Of a DNA stretch of 35,659 bases, positions 16,982 through 25,210 are shown piece after piece. The DNA lies in NCBI GenBank assembly GCA_018267625.1, contig JAFDYC010000089.1, forward strand, positions 1 through 35,659. The letters run 5' to 3'. The notes beneath the pieces were generated by a model. That model was not told the DNA's origin and did not search any database. It saw nothing but the letters and a program-made list of their open reading frames with translations. The translations under genes and the position numbers were made by a program. Origin of the DNA: Bacteroidota bacterium. Its GTDB lineage: Bacteria; Bacteroidota; Bacteroidia; Chitinophagales; Chitinophagaceae. The stretch's first letter is position 1, and the number at the start of each line of letters is the position of its first letter.

Positions 16982-17698
16982 TTAGAAATTAAGAGCTGTA
17001 TGCTGCGCAAACACGGAAGGGGTCATCTGAAACCACCCCATATGAGCTGCATAAAACCAAACGGGCATGGCCGCAAAAATGAGTGGGACAATAATTGCGA
17101 ACGCAATACCAACACTGCGGATGGCGTGTTTGTAGCGGTGAGTGGCCAAACCAAAAGTTTGAAAGGCGCTGAAAAACCCGTGTGCCAGGTGCCAGCCAAG
17201 GGATATGCAACCAGCTACATAAATAAGCACCACGATGATGTTGGAAAAGTCTTCCGCCATCATGCTGAACAAGTCCAGTTCACCATTCCCAAACGTCTGA
17301 GAATAGCGGTTCGGCCCCCAGAAATTGCGCAAGTGGATGATGAGGAAAAGGAGAATGAGCGTGCCGAGAATGCCCATGCTGCGGCTATACCAGCGCGAAG
17401 TCTTTCCCGTTTTCATAGTATAGCGCGTCGAGCGGCGTCCCATGTTTTTGAACCAGAGCTTCAGGCCGATAATCGTATGCATCAGCAGAAAGACAATCAG
17501 CCCGATTTCGATGAATCGAATCACCGGGTTCGTTCCCATGAAATGCGCCATCGTGTTGAAGCGGGCACCCCCATCGTTAAAGAAGATGTTCGCATTGATG
17601 TAGCAATGAATGATTAGAAAAGTAATCAAGAAGAGGCCGGTGGCGCCCATAAGCAACTTCCGGCCTACGTTGGTGGAAAAAGCAGCTTTCCAATTCAT
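16982..17698 (-). CDS. sdhC: Succinate dehydrogenase cytochrome b subunit
   Basis: The membrane anchor of complex II (238 residues) of the single-subunit, di-haem type used with the B. subtilis/Wolinella-like enzymes. Five membrane helices are visible, starting with TGLFLITFLIIHCYI. Candidate haem-ligand or nearby His residues are in LIIHCYINANIF, LLMHTIIGLKLWF, IIHLRNFWG and GWHLAHGFFSAF. It binds haem b and passes electrons to menaquinone. The ATG at 17698 with MNWKAAFSTNVGRKLLMGATG is the family start. It is transcribed away from the hypothetical gene at 17784-18347. In most relatives sdhA would follow directly, but here VOC and DUF1569 genes intervene. The upstream 85 bases hold a TAAATTCG -7-like octamer with one mismatch and a small GGCC-GAAA-GGCC hairpin. 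Confidence 0.95.
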   Translation of the reverse strand: MNWKAAFSTNVGRKLLMGATGLFLITFLIIHCYINANIFFNDGGARFNTMAHFMGTNPVIRFIEIGLIVFLLMHTIIGLKLWFKNMGRRSTRYTMKTGKTSRWYSRSMGILGTLILLFLIIHLRNFWGPNRYSQTFGNGELDLFSMMAEDFSNIIVVLIYVAGCISLGWHLAHGFFSAFQTFGLATHRYKHAIRSVGIAFAIIVPLIFAAMPVWFYAAHMGWFQMTPSVFAQHTALNF

Positions 17699-17783
17699 AA
17701 TCCCAGCGATGATTTTTAGATGACGGAGCGAATTTAGGCCGAAAGGCCGAAGCGTTAAGACTTAGCCAATTCTCGCATGTGTC

Positions 17784-18347
17784 TTAGCCTGCGATACGTA
17801 TCATATGGCTGTCCACCAATTGAAAGAAATGCTGGGGCTGGAAGGTGCGCCAGTTGCCATATTCATGCATCCGGATGAGGCGGTCAATCTTGAGTTGTCG
17901 GAAGTCGTATTGCGTATGCTGCGGCATGTTCACCGCCACAATCCAGCCACCGGCATCTTTGATATCCTCATACCATTCTTCATAATATTCCGTGTCGGAA
18001 CTGTGGAAGTTGAGTACGTTTTCTGTGATGAGGATAAACTTCGAAATACCTCGCTGAATCATGGGGTCTATCACCTCTCTCTTGAGCTGCATGATATCAT
18101 TTTCGAGTGCATCATTCCATTCGCCCATCAGTTCCAGGATGACGCAGTTTAATTCGTAGTCTGCATAAAGCTGCTTCAGGTAAAGAGTCCGGCTGCCAAA
18201 TTCATCCCATAATGGATGGATATAGTAGTTGTAAACGGTGTTCGAAAACTCAAACTGATTATGCTCCCGGCCATAAAACGGGGAGCGTTCATCCTCTTCA
18301 GGATTGTAGGCATCGAGCCAGTTGAAAAAAGGTTCTATCGCGTGCAT
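17784..18347 (-). CDS. Unrecognised conserved-looking cytoplasmic protein
   Basis: I do not recognise this 187-residue protein. It has no signal peptide and no membrane helix. The composition is rich in aromatic and acidic residues (FFNWLDAYNPEEDER, EWYEDIKDAGGW). A strand-helix-strand pattern (ELNCVILELMGEWN, then IQRGISKFILITENVLNF, then GGWIVAVNM) looks like an alternating alpha/beta fold, somewhat reminiscent of STAS/SpoIIAA-like domains, but this is only an impression. The frame is strongly coding: a complete ORF with an ATG at 18347 after AGAAGAAG and no competing long ORF of sense. It lies between a terminator (18466-18502) and the sdhC start, on the same strand as sdhC with an 85-base gap, so co-transcription with sdh is possible. 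Confidence 0.7.
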   Translation of the reverse strand: MHAIEPFFNWLDAYNPEEDERSPFYGREHNQFEFSNTVYNYYIHPLWDEFGSRTLYLKQLYADYELNCVILELMGEWNDALENDIMQLKREVIDPMIQRGISKFILITENVLNFHSSDTEYYEEWYEDIKDAGGWIVAVNMPQHTQYDFRQLKIDRLIRMHEYGNWRTFQPQHFFQLVDSHMIRIAG

Positions 18348-18465
18348 CTTCTTCTAATTCCACCGGCCTCAAGTTACACCCAGAACTGAGGTTCCGCGCG
18401 GCTTCCCGCCATTCTTTGGAAATGATTTACAGGAACGCTACAAGCTACTGATTTGAGGCAGGCTC

Positions 18466-18502
18466 AAAAAAATCGGGGCTGTCTTTTCAAGACAACCCCG
18501 AT
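18466..18502 (-). terminator. Strong intrinsic terminator after the DUF1573 pair
   Basis: A 14-bp stem with one A-C mismatch (18472-18485 with 18489-18502, three-base loop TTC) is followed on the minus strand by seven T at 18472-18466. The stem core is ATCGGGG/CCCCGAT. It lies 22 bases after the stop at 18525 and would end the transcript of the two DUF1573 genes. Confidence 0.9.
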
Positions 18503-18524
18503 ACACTTTAGTTGCAGTTAATTC

Positions 18525-18968
18525 TTAGCCTTTCGGGGCAGGAGCACCCGGAGTCACATCACCCTTGATGTAGATTTCATAGCGCTGGTTGTTGGCGCTG
18601 GCATTGCTCATGATGAACACGGTTTTTTGGAAGGGGCCACTCTTACCTGCAGTATGGTAGGTCACTTTGATTTGGCCTTCTTTTCCGGGCATGATGGGCT
18701 CTTTGGGGAACTCAGGCACCGTGCAACCACAGGAAGCACTGGCAGCAGTGATGATGAGTGGGGTTTTACCCGTGTTCTTGAACTTGAAGAGGTGCTCCGC
18801 ATCTTTCTGGTCGCTCAGCTTGCCGAAGTCATAGGTCTCGCCACCGATGAAGCTGAACTTGGGCGCATTCTTGTCCACCGTCTGAGCGGGTGCAGGGCTG
18901 TTGGCCTGAGCGAAAGCACCGGTAGCGGTGAAGGCCGCAAGGGCGAGAGCGAGCATTACTTTTTTCAT
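18525..18968 (-). CDS. DUF1573 exported protein (copy A)
   Basis: A 147-residue exported protein with one DUF1573 domain. The signal peptide is MKKVMLALALAAFTATGAFAQ. The domain shows the usual landmarks: ETYDFGKLSD near residue 45, LFKFKNTGKTPLIIT (60-75), and the SASCGCTVPEFPKEPIMPG motif (~80-97). The family is an Ig-like beta sandwich abundant in Bacteroidota periplasm or surface; the biochemical role is unknown. The C-terminus (GAPAPKG) is short and low complexity. The neighbour at 19089 is a paralogue with the same order of motifs, so the pair arose by tandem duplication. It is probably co-transcribed with it from the promoter at 19588-19616 across a 120-base gap, and is closed by the terminator at 18466-18502. 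Confidence 0.92.
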   Translation of the reverse strand: MKKVMLALALAAFTATGAFAQANSPAPAQTVDKNAPKFSFIGGETYDFGKLSDQKDAEHLFKFKNTGKTPLIITAASASCGCTVPEFPKEPIMPGKEGQIKVTYHTAGKSGPFQKTVFIMSNASANNQRYEIYIKGDVTPGAPAPKG

Positions 18969-19088
18969 TGTCTGTTTTTTATTTGGTTGTTTGGTTTAGT
19001 TGCTGATTGTCTGCGGGAAGAAGTCTAAATGCAAGCTGCGTTCAAACTAAGTTGCTTGGTTCCTTACTATGACAGTATTTTTTTCAGA

Positions 19089-19553
19089 TTAGTTGGTGCG
19101 CATGATGGAATTATTTTCCGGCACGGATGTCTGAGGAGCCTGCTCCACGGTTCCTTTGAATGAAACGGTCTTCACGCCGGCATTCGTGAACACGGTCATG
19201 GTCTTTTCAAAATGCCCTGGCCGGCCCTGCGTACCGTAAGTAGCTTTCACCATACCGGTCTTTCCCGGGGCTATAGGCTCTTTCGACCAATCCGGCGCCG
19301 TGCAACCGCAGGATGGCTGAACACGCTGTATCACGATGGGCTCTTTACCGGTGTTTTTAAACAGAAAGACATGTTCTGCAGAAGGCCCTTCGGGAACGGT
19401 TCCGAAGTCGTAGCTCTCTGACTTAAAGTCAATATTTTCTGGAGTAAGGCTGCTTTTAGCTTCTGCCTTTGCCGGCTCCTTTTTAGAAGTTTGAGCAAAT
19501 GTTGCGGGCGCCAGCAGGCTGAGGAATGCAAGGCTGAGGATCACTTTTTTCAT
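19089..19553 (-). CDS. DUF1573 exported protein (copy B)
   Basis: A 154-residue exported protein and tandem paralogue of the gene at 18525. The signal peptide is MKKVILSLAFLSLLAPATFAQ, followed by a Lys/Ala/Glu-rich linker (KKEPAKAEAKSS). The DUF1573 domain follows with ESYDFGTVPEG, LFKNTGKEPIVIQ and QPSCGCTAPDWSKEPIAPG, then FEKTMTVFTNAGVKTVSFKG. The C-terminal tail carries VPENNSIMRTN. It is the first gene of the pair and has an excellent Bacteroidetes promoter 34-63 bases upstream of the ATG. The role is unknown beyond the family's Ig-like fold. Confidence 0.92.
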   Translation of the reverse strand: MKKVILSLAFLSLLAPATFAQTSKKEPAKAEAKSSLTPENIDFKSESYDFGTVPEGPSAEHVFLFKNTGKEPIVIQRVQPSCGCTAPDWSKEPIAPGKTGMVKATYGTQGRPGHFEKTMTVFTNAGVKTVSFKGTVEQAPQTSVPENNSIMRTN

Positions 19554-19587
19554 ATTTCGTGTTTTGATTTTTCGGCAAGGAGGGAAA

Positions 19588-19616
19588 CAAATTTAGGGCC
19601 ACGTATTTCGCATCAA
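19588..19616 (-). promoter_or_regulatory. Bacteroidetes promoter for the DUF1573 pair
   Basis: On the minus strand TTG (19616-19614) is followed by 18 bases and then TAAATTTG (19595-19588), a perfect match to the -33 TTG / -7 TAnnTTTG consensus. The start codon lies 34 bases downstream of the -7 element. Its strength fits an abundant exported protein and it identifies the genome as Bacteroidota. Confidence 0.85.
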
Positions 19617-19734
19617 TTTTATTGAGCTTGTTAAAATCTATTTCGCACCCGGGCAAAAATTTTTGTGGCACTGTTGCAGGCTAAAGGTAGGAGCCTCTTC
19701 AAAAATCAACTGAAAGGCCCACTTGTTGCCTCGA

Positions 19735-19742
19735 TAACTTTG
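19735..19742 (+). promoter_or_regulatory. Candidate -7 element for the GT9 gene
   Basis: TAACTTTG matches TAnnTTTG exactly and ends seven bases before the chosen GTG start at 19749, so the message may be leaderless. No good -33 TTG sits at the right distance, so this is tentative. It lies inside the longer in-frame extension and argues for the shorter start. Confidence 0.35.
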
Positions 19743-19748
19743 AAGCTC

Positions 19749-20756
19749 GTGCATCGGTTTCTCATAATTCAGACCGCCTTCATAGGCGATGTGGTGCTTG
19801 CTACTGCTTTGGTTGAAAAACTCCACCGGCATTTTCCGGATGCAGAGATTGACTTCTTGCTACGCAAAGGCAACGAGTCTTTGCTGGAAGCACATCCGCA
19901 CATCCGCAAAGTACATGTCTGGAACAAAAAGGAAAACAAGCTTCGAAATTTGCTGGCGCTTGCCTTTCGTATCCGTCGTTGCCGCTACACCTGCGTGGTC
20001 AATGTCCACCGCTTTGCCTCTTCGGGCTTTCTCACCTGGTTTTCGGGCGCTCCTCAAAAACGGGGCTTCAAAAACAATCCCTTCTCCTGGGCCTACACCA
20101 AAAAGGTGGTACATCTGTTTTCAAAACCTACAGACAACCATTTTATCCACGAAACAGAACGCAACCAATGGCTCATTGCTGACCTGACTGATGCGGAACC
20201 GGCCCTCCCAAAACTGTACCCCGGAGCTTATGAATCCACTGCCATCACCCTGTTTCAGCATGGAAAATATATCTGCATAGCGCCTTCTTCCGTGTGGGCT
20301 ACCAAGCGTTTCCCCATTCAGCATTGGGCCGCATTAATCAATCTGCTTCCTTCCAATCTGAATATTTTTTTGCTGGGGGCAAAAGAAGATTCCGGCCTGG
20401 CAGAAGAACTGATGAGCCTTTGCCAAAGAAAAAATGTGGAGAACCTCTGTGGCCGTTTGAGCATGATGCAAAGCGCCGTACTCATGCGTGATGCGGAGAT
20501 GAATTACGCCAATGACAGCGGCCCGGTACATTTTGCATCCGCACTTAATGCGCCCATGACCGCCGTTTTTTGCTCTACACATGCCTGCTATGGCTTTGGC
20601 CCCCTATCGGTTCGTTCGCGGCTTGTAGAAGTGCAGGGCCTTTATTGCAAACCTTGCGGCCTGCACGGCTATAATGCCTGCCCCGAAAAGCATTTTCGCT
20701 GTGCCCACGATTTGAACCTAAACGAACTGCTATGGTGGATTTCTCCGATGACCTGA
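19749..20756 (+). CDS. Glycosyltransferase family 9 (heptosyltransferase-like) protein
   Basis: A GT-B fold glycosyltransferase of 335 residues related to ADP-heptose:LPS heptosyltransferases (WaaF/RfaF type), acting on the cytoplasmic face of the inner membrane in LPS core assembly. The N-terminus MHRFLIIQTAFIGDVVLATAL carries the G-D motif that contacts the acceptor in this family. The donor half has IAPSSVWATKRFP, NIFLLGAKED, the CGRLSMMQSAVLMRDAEMNY region and NDSGPVHFASALNAPMTAVFCST. The frame contains no ATG upstream, so the start must be GTG or TTG; GTG 19749 gives the same first residues as homologues (M-x-RFLIIQT), while TTG 19740 or GTG 19665 are alternatives. The donor sugar cannot be assigned. 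Its 3' end overlaps tsaC by 25 bases. Confidence 0.88.
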   Translation: MHRFLIIQTAFIGDVVLATALVEKLHRHFPDAEIDFLLRKGNESLLEAHPHIRKVHVWNKKENKLRNLLALAFRIRRCRYTCVVNVHRFASSGFLTWFSGAPQKRGFKNNPFSWAYTKKVVHLFSKPTDNHFIHETERNQWLIADLTDAEPALPKLYPGAYESTAITLFQHGKYICIAPSSVWATKRFPIQHWAALINLLPSNLNIFLLGAKEDSGLAEELMSLCQRKNVENLCGRLSMMQSAVLMRDAEMNYANDSGPVHFASALNAPMTAVFCSTHACYGFGPLSVRSRLVEVQGLYCKPCGLHGYNACPEKHFRCAHDLNLNELLWWISPMT

Positions 20757-21304
20757 AAGCCTGCATGGGCATGCTCCGGGCAGGTGAAACCATCCTCTAC
20801 CCCACCGACACGGTTTGGGGATTGGGATGCGATGCTACTTGCAGCCAGGCCGTGGACAAAGTCTTTCAGCTCAAAAACAGACCACCACAAAAAAGCATGA
20901 TTGTGCTGCTGGCAGAGGCCCGGGATATACTACAGTATGTAGCGGCACCTCCTCCCGATATCATTCAGGTAATCGAAGCATTTGAACGCCCTACTACCCT
21001 GGTGTTCGAAGGTGCCATCGGCCTGGCTGAAAATACCATTGGCGCTGATGGCAGCATCGCCATACGAATCCCCCAGGATACGTTTTGCAAGGCCCTAATC
21101 AAGCGTTTTGGGAAGCCGATTATTTCGACTTCAGCCAACCTCAGCAGTACCCCTACAGCAGCTTTTTTTGAAGAAATAGATCAGGCTATTGTTACCGGCG
21201 TGGGTTATGCGGTACGTTACCGGCGCGGGGACAAAACACCGCATCGCCCTTCACGGGTGCTTCGGATGCTGCCAGACGGAAGCTTTGAGGTGCTACGCGA
21301 TTAA
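20732..21304 (+). CDS. tsaC: Threonylcarbamoyl-AMP synthase (Sua5/YrdC/YciO family)
   Basis: A 190-residue YrdC-domain protein that makes L-threonylcarbamoyl-AMP from threonine, bicarbonate and ATP, the first step of the universal t6A37 tRNA modification. Family motifs are LRAGETILYPTDTVWGLGCD (residues 15-34), FQLKNRPPQKSM (the KxR...K nucleotide-binding region, ~45-56), ERPTTLVF, and IISTSANLSS near residue 135. The length fits the short TsaC form without the Sua5 C-terminal domain. The ATG at 20732 lies inside the end of the GT9 gene (25-base overlap), so the two are likely co-translated. It converges on the kinase gene with only eight bases between the stops. An essential housekeeping gene in most bacteria. 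Confidence 0.93.
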   Translation: MVDFSDDLKACMGMLRAGETILYPTDTVWGLGCDATCSQAVDKVFQLKNRPPQKSMIVLLAEARDILQYVAAPPPDIIQVIEAFERPTTLVFEGAIGLAENTIGADGSIAIRIPQDTFCKALIKRFGKPIISTSANLSSTPTAAFFEEIDQAIVTGVGYAVRYRRGDKTPHRPSRVLRMLPDGSFEVLRD

Positions 21305-21312
21305 CGGGGTTA

Positions 21313-24300
21313 TCAGAAATTAATTTCCTGCGGTTCACCGCCAAAAGGCACGCAAACTTTGAATGTTGTGCCTTCACCAACCCGGGTTTCAAAACCTATA
21401 CTGCCTCCCCAACTCTCCAAAATCTGGCGACTCATAGCAAGCCCTAACCCGGTTCCGGAGCTTTTTGTGGTGAAATAAGGTGTGAATAATTTTTCCTGAA
21501 GATCGGGCCGGATGCCGCTCCCATTATCGCTTACCCGGATGATTGCCTGGCGGGCTTCTTTTGACAGGCTGATTACGATGCGGCCTGCTCGTTCTTCAGG
21601 AATGGCTTGTGTGGCATTTTTGATGAGGTTCGTTAGCACACGCACCATCTGGCTGCGGTCTGCCATCACCTCCACTCTTTCATTCGGGATTTCAAAAAGG
21701 ATGCTCAGATTGGCTTGAGCCGAAAAGGGTGCTGCTACATTCTGAATCAATGTCCCTAACGCTAATCGTTCCATTTTCGAAGGGGCCATTCTTGCATACT
21801 CGCTGAATTCAGTGGCAATGACGGAGAGGTTATTGATTTGTTCCAGCAAAGACTTACACACTCGTTCCGCCATAGCCAGGGCATCTGGTTCATGGGATGC
21901 AAGGGCACGCTCCAGACGTTGCACGTAGAGGCTCATAGGAGTGAGTGGATTTTTTATTTCATGCGCCACCTGACGAGCCATTTCCCGAAAGGCACTTTCC
22001 CGTTCATGCCGGGCCAGGAGGGCTACGCTTTCCTCTACTTTTCGCGCCATCTTATTGTACTCAGCCACCAGCACGCCCATCTCATCATCGTATGGCCATT
22101 GAAGCGGCTCGTTCTGATGCAGGCTCAGCCGGCCAAACTGACGAATTACTATATCAAAAGCCCTCGTCATCCAGCGCGACATAAAATAGGCTAGCAAAGC
22201 AGACAACAACAAAGCGACAGCATATAGGTTTATCAAGGTCACTACCACTCCGGAAATTTGTTCATCCAGCTCGCGTTGCGCATAGAACAAAGGCACATTC
22301 AGGTAACCTGCTGTAGTGCCGCCTTCCAGCCGGAGCGGCGCATAGCAACTTTGATACACGAGCGTCCCGATTTGCTCCAGCTCGGTATTCATTGAACGGG
22401 GCTTGTGCTGGAAGCCAGACAGCATGTCATAGTGCATTACCGGTGCCAATAAGTTCTGATTGAAAATGGCGGGTTGGGTCGTACTGACCAGGTATCCGTG
22501 GGCATCGAATAGATTCAGGTCAATTTTTTGTGCCGTAGCAAGCTGACTGAGGTAATAACTTAATTCCGGGCTTTGGGCCAGAGTTCTCCATTGTGCCGGC
22601 GTCTGGTCAGCTCCCTGTTCTTTCATCCATTGCTGCAAGCCCCTTGTAAGCAATTGCATCATGGCCTGCTGGCGGTCGCGTTGGGAGTCATCATAGCGTT
22701 GGCGTAAGATGATTATCGTGACGATACCAATGCCAACAAATGCCACCGCAACGACCCCCATAATCGAAAGTTGCAGACGGCGGCGCAGCCCCATTCCACT
22801 TAGGGCACGAAGCGGGTTTCGGAACCGGCCATCCCATTGCCTGAGCTGCCGATACACCCAGGCTAGGGCCAATAAGGAAAAGCGCAGCAGCAACAGAACA
22901 GAGAACAGCGTGAGTACCTCGGCCCAGGTATTAAAACGCCGCCATACATACACACTCCGGTAGGCATCTGGCTTATAGATCAGGGTTGAAGCATCCTGCC
23001 CCAATCGTTCCCGAAAAACTTGCGAAGAGGAATCAAAACCGATGTAAAAAGGAAATGGATAGTCGCTGGTTTGGGCTACCAACCTACCGCCAGAATAAAT
23101 CGCGTAGGAATACCCCGCCGCTTTTTCTGCCTGATTGACGGTGGCGGGTTGCAATAATTCCGGCAACACTGTTTCTGACACAATTTTCTTCTGCTCCAGA
23201 TCCGCAACCAGCGTACCTAAAGGGCAGCCGGAGCTGTCGGTGATGCTTACCAACGCGAGATACAGGTGGTCGTTGGTGGTCGCTTCGCGGTAATAAAGAT
23301 GCCTTGCAGTTCGGGAGGGCACTGACCGGTCTTTTATTTCCTGAAAATGTTCCAGCCGGCTACTGTCCGGGTTTATCAGGGGCCGGCCATCAGCATCGTA
23401 GAGATAGACCTGTGCCTGATAGGCGCCCAGCACATTATTCAGATAGCGGGAGGAAAGACGTTCATCCAGTGCCTTACGCCTCTTTACCGTAGGCTTTTCC
23501 AGAAAACTTATCAGCGCTGTATCGGTTCGGATTTGAGGAAAGATTTTACTGAAGTTGTACTCCATTGCATCGTCATGGCGGGCGGCGATGTGTTCGGCAA
23601 AATGCCTGCGGGCAGCCGTTTCACGCTGGCGCGTAAAATGCAGGAGCAGGATGCAAAGCAGGGCACATTGCGCCATAGCCCAAAAGACTTCCTTTAATTC
23701 AGGGAAGCCTTTCTTTCTACTGGATGCCCAGCTTGAAACTAACTCCAGCACCAACCAGCCAAGCACCAACCAGCCCATACTATCCGGGAATACGAACTCA
23801 GACAACATCCAGAGCACCCCCAGACCGACCAGGACGGCTACGGTCCGTTGCCACAATGCGGGCAATAGTTCAGACATGCCTTTGCACAACATCCGGACAA
23901 AGAGCAAGAGCATGATCAACAAAAGCAGAATCACCAAAATCCCCGTCAGGCTACTACCGGAAAAGGATGAAAGATGCGCGCGGTCGAAAGGTATCAGCGA
24001 GTCGAGCACCAGGCTCCGAACGAGGCTCAAAAACAAGAATCCGGCGGCAAAAATTCCGATGCAACCCAGGCATGAAAGCATCCATCGCAACCATCCGGGC
24101 CATTTTCGGCCTTCAACATGAAGGCGCTGCGCCACAAATAACACAGGCCAAAGCAAGGCCAGCACATGCAGGAGCAGATCTCCCAGCGAGGGTAACGTAG
24201 CACTTGAGGCATATAGGCGCGGCGAAAACAATTCAGACTCCGAAATATGAAACGGTAGTCCATAAACCATCAGTAATGCCCGGATGCCCAGAGCCAAAGC

Positions 24301-25044
24301 CAACACCAATAAAGCGGGCCAGGCAAGACCTGCGCGCTGGGCAAATAAAGAAAGCCAGCGGTGCAGCCAGAGTGCCAGCAGCACTATGGAGCATATCCAA
24401 CACCACACAATCCAACCCGGCGGGGGCATCGGCAAACTACCAGAAGGCGCCGGAATTATCCAGACGATGGGGTTCCCTTGCGGAGCAAAAACCGGCGATG
24501 CCCCAGCCAACGCTGTATCAGATAGCCGGAGCTGAGGGTCTATTAAGGCACTCGCTTCATAGCCTGTCTGTAGGTATTCATTGTTGAATGGATATTGCCT
24601 CTGAATGGGGAATAATATCCTTAGCGACGCCCCTGGAGGCATCCAATCTTTGTGCAACGAAAATCCATAATAGCTACCGCCATTGATCGCATAAACCCGC
24701 CCGGTTGCACTCATGCTATCGGGCGGTTCGAGGCTGACGGTGTTCCAGGCACTGAGGCTGTCTCCTAGAAAAGCAAACAGAAAGAAAGGTTGTTCTGAAA
24801 GGCTTTTTGTAACCGATAATGCAGATTGCCCCAGCATCCAGGCACGCAACTCTTTGTTTCTGGACGCCCATCCCTGCCATTGCCTTTGCCGGGCAAGCAG
24901 GTCTTTACTGATAAGGCTGGCTGCCCCACGGGCACTTCGCCCCTGGTTTTCCTGCCCGCTACCCCAGGCTGCCAGCAACCAAAGCAGAAAAGCAAAGACT
25001 AAGGGCAGCCAAAGCAGGGATTTGCGAAGCAGAGAGGTGCGCAT
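21313..25044 (-). CDS. Very large orphan sensor histidine kinase (NtrY-like)
   Basis: A 1243-residue membrane histidine kinase. Layout: helix at 7-26; an extracytoplasmic part to ~205; about seven or eight helices between 211 and 470; a sensor-like region (~475-705, with QAQVYLYDADGRPLINPDSS resembling Cache loops); helices at ~708-730 and ~758-780; a second extracytoplasmic region (781-930, with LFDAHGYLVSTTQPAIF); a last helix (930-955); a HAMP-like linker to ~1008. The catalytic core follows: H-box REMARQVAHEIKNPLTPM with phospho-acceptor His1028, N-box with Asn1143 (LIKNATQAI), G1-box DNGSG (1173-1177) and G2 GTGLGLAMS. HEIKNPLTP is typical of the NtrY class. No response regulator is adjacent. 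The ligand is unknown; the length is two to three times that of a normal kinase. Confidence 0.93.
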   Translation of the reverse strand: MRTSLLRKSLLWLPLVFAFLLWLLAAWGSGQENQGRSARGAASLISKDLLARQRQWQGWASRNKELRAWMLGQSALSVTKSLSEQPFFLFAFLGDSLSAWNTVSLEPPDSMSATGRVYAINGGSYYGFSLHKDWMPPGASLRILFPIQRQYPFNNEYLQTGYEASALIDPQLRLSDTALAGASPVFAPQGNPIVWIIPAPSGSLPMPPPGWIVWCWICSIVLLALWLHRWLSLFAQRAGLAWPALLVLALALGIRALLMVYGLPFHISESELFSPRLYASSATLPSLGDLLLHVLALLWPVLFVAQRLHVEGRKWPGWLRWMLSCLGCIGIFAAGFLFLSLVRSLVLDSLIPFDRAHLSSFSGSSLTGILVILLLLIMLLLFVRMLCKGMSELLPALWQRTVAVLVGLGVLWMLSEFVFPDSMGWLVLGWLVLELVSSWASSRKKGFPELKEVFWAMAQCALLCILLLHFTRQRETAARRHFAEHIAARHDDAMEYNFSKIFPQIRTDTALISFLEKPTVKRRKALDERLSSRYLNNVLGAYQAQVYLYDADGRPLINPDSSRLEHFQEIKDRSVPSRTARHLYYREATTNDHLYLALVSITDSSGCPLGTLVADLEQKKIVSETVLPELLQPATVNQAEKAAGYSYAIYSGGRLVAQTSDYPFPFYIGFDSSSQVFRERLGQDASTLIYKPDAYRSVYVWRRFNTWAEVLTLFSVLLLLRFSLLALAWVYRQLRQWDGRFRNPLRALSGMGLRRRLQLSIMGVVAVAFVGIGIVTIIILRQRYDDSQRDRQQAMMQLLTRGLQQWMKEQGADQTPAQWRTLAQSPELSYYLSQLATAQKIDLNLFDAHGYLVSTTQPAIFNQNLLAPVMHYDMLSGFQHKPRSMNTELEQIGTLVYQSCYAPLRLEGGTTAGYLNVPLFYAQRELDEQISGVVVTLINLYAVALLLSALLAYFMSRWMTRAFDIVIRQFGRLSLHQNEPLQWPYDDEMGVLVAEYNKMARKVEESVALLARHERESAFREMARQVAHEIKNPLTPMSLYVQRLERALASHEPDALAMAERVCKSLLEQINNLSVIATEFSEYARMAPSKMERLALGTLIQNVAAPFSAQANLSILFEIPNERVEVMADRSQMVRVLTNLIKNATQAIPEERAGRIVISLSKEARQAIIRVSDNGSGIRPDLQEKLFTPYFTTKSSGTGLGLAMSRQILESWGGSIGFETRVGEGTTFKVCVPFGGEPQEINF

Positions 25045-25210
25045 GAGAGCCTTAGAAACAGCAAAAATTTCTTTACCGATGCCCTCAAATTACGTGCTTC
25101 AGGTACAAATCATGAAGGTGTCTGGCTGAGAAAATCGTGCATAAACACACCCGAACGACAGGACCCAACGGCTTGGCCTCTTTCAGAAATTCGGAAACAA
25201 AAATCGAAGC

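Noticed and set aside
17000..17617. Plus-strand open frame of 205 codons
   Set aside because: Antisense to sdhC, whose helices and His motifs are unmistakable; this one is charged and featureless.
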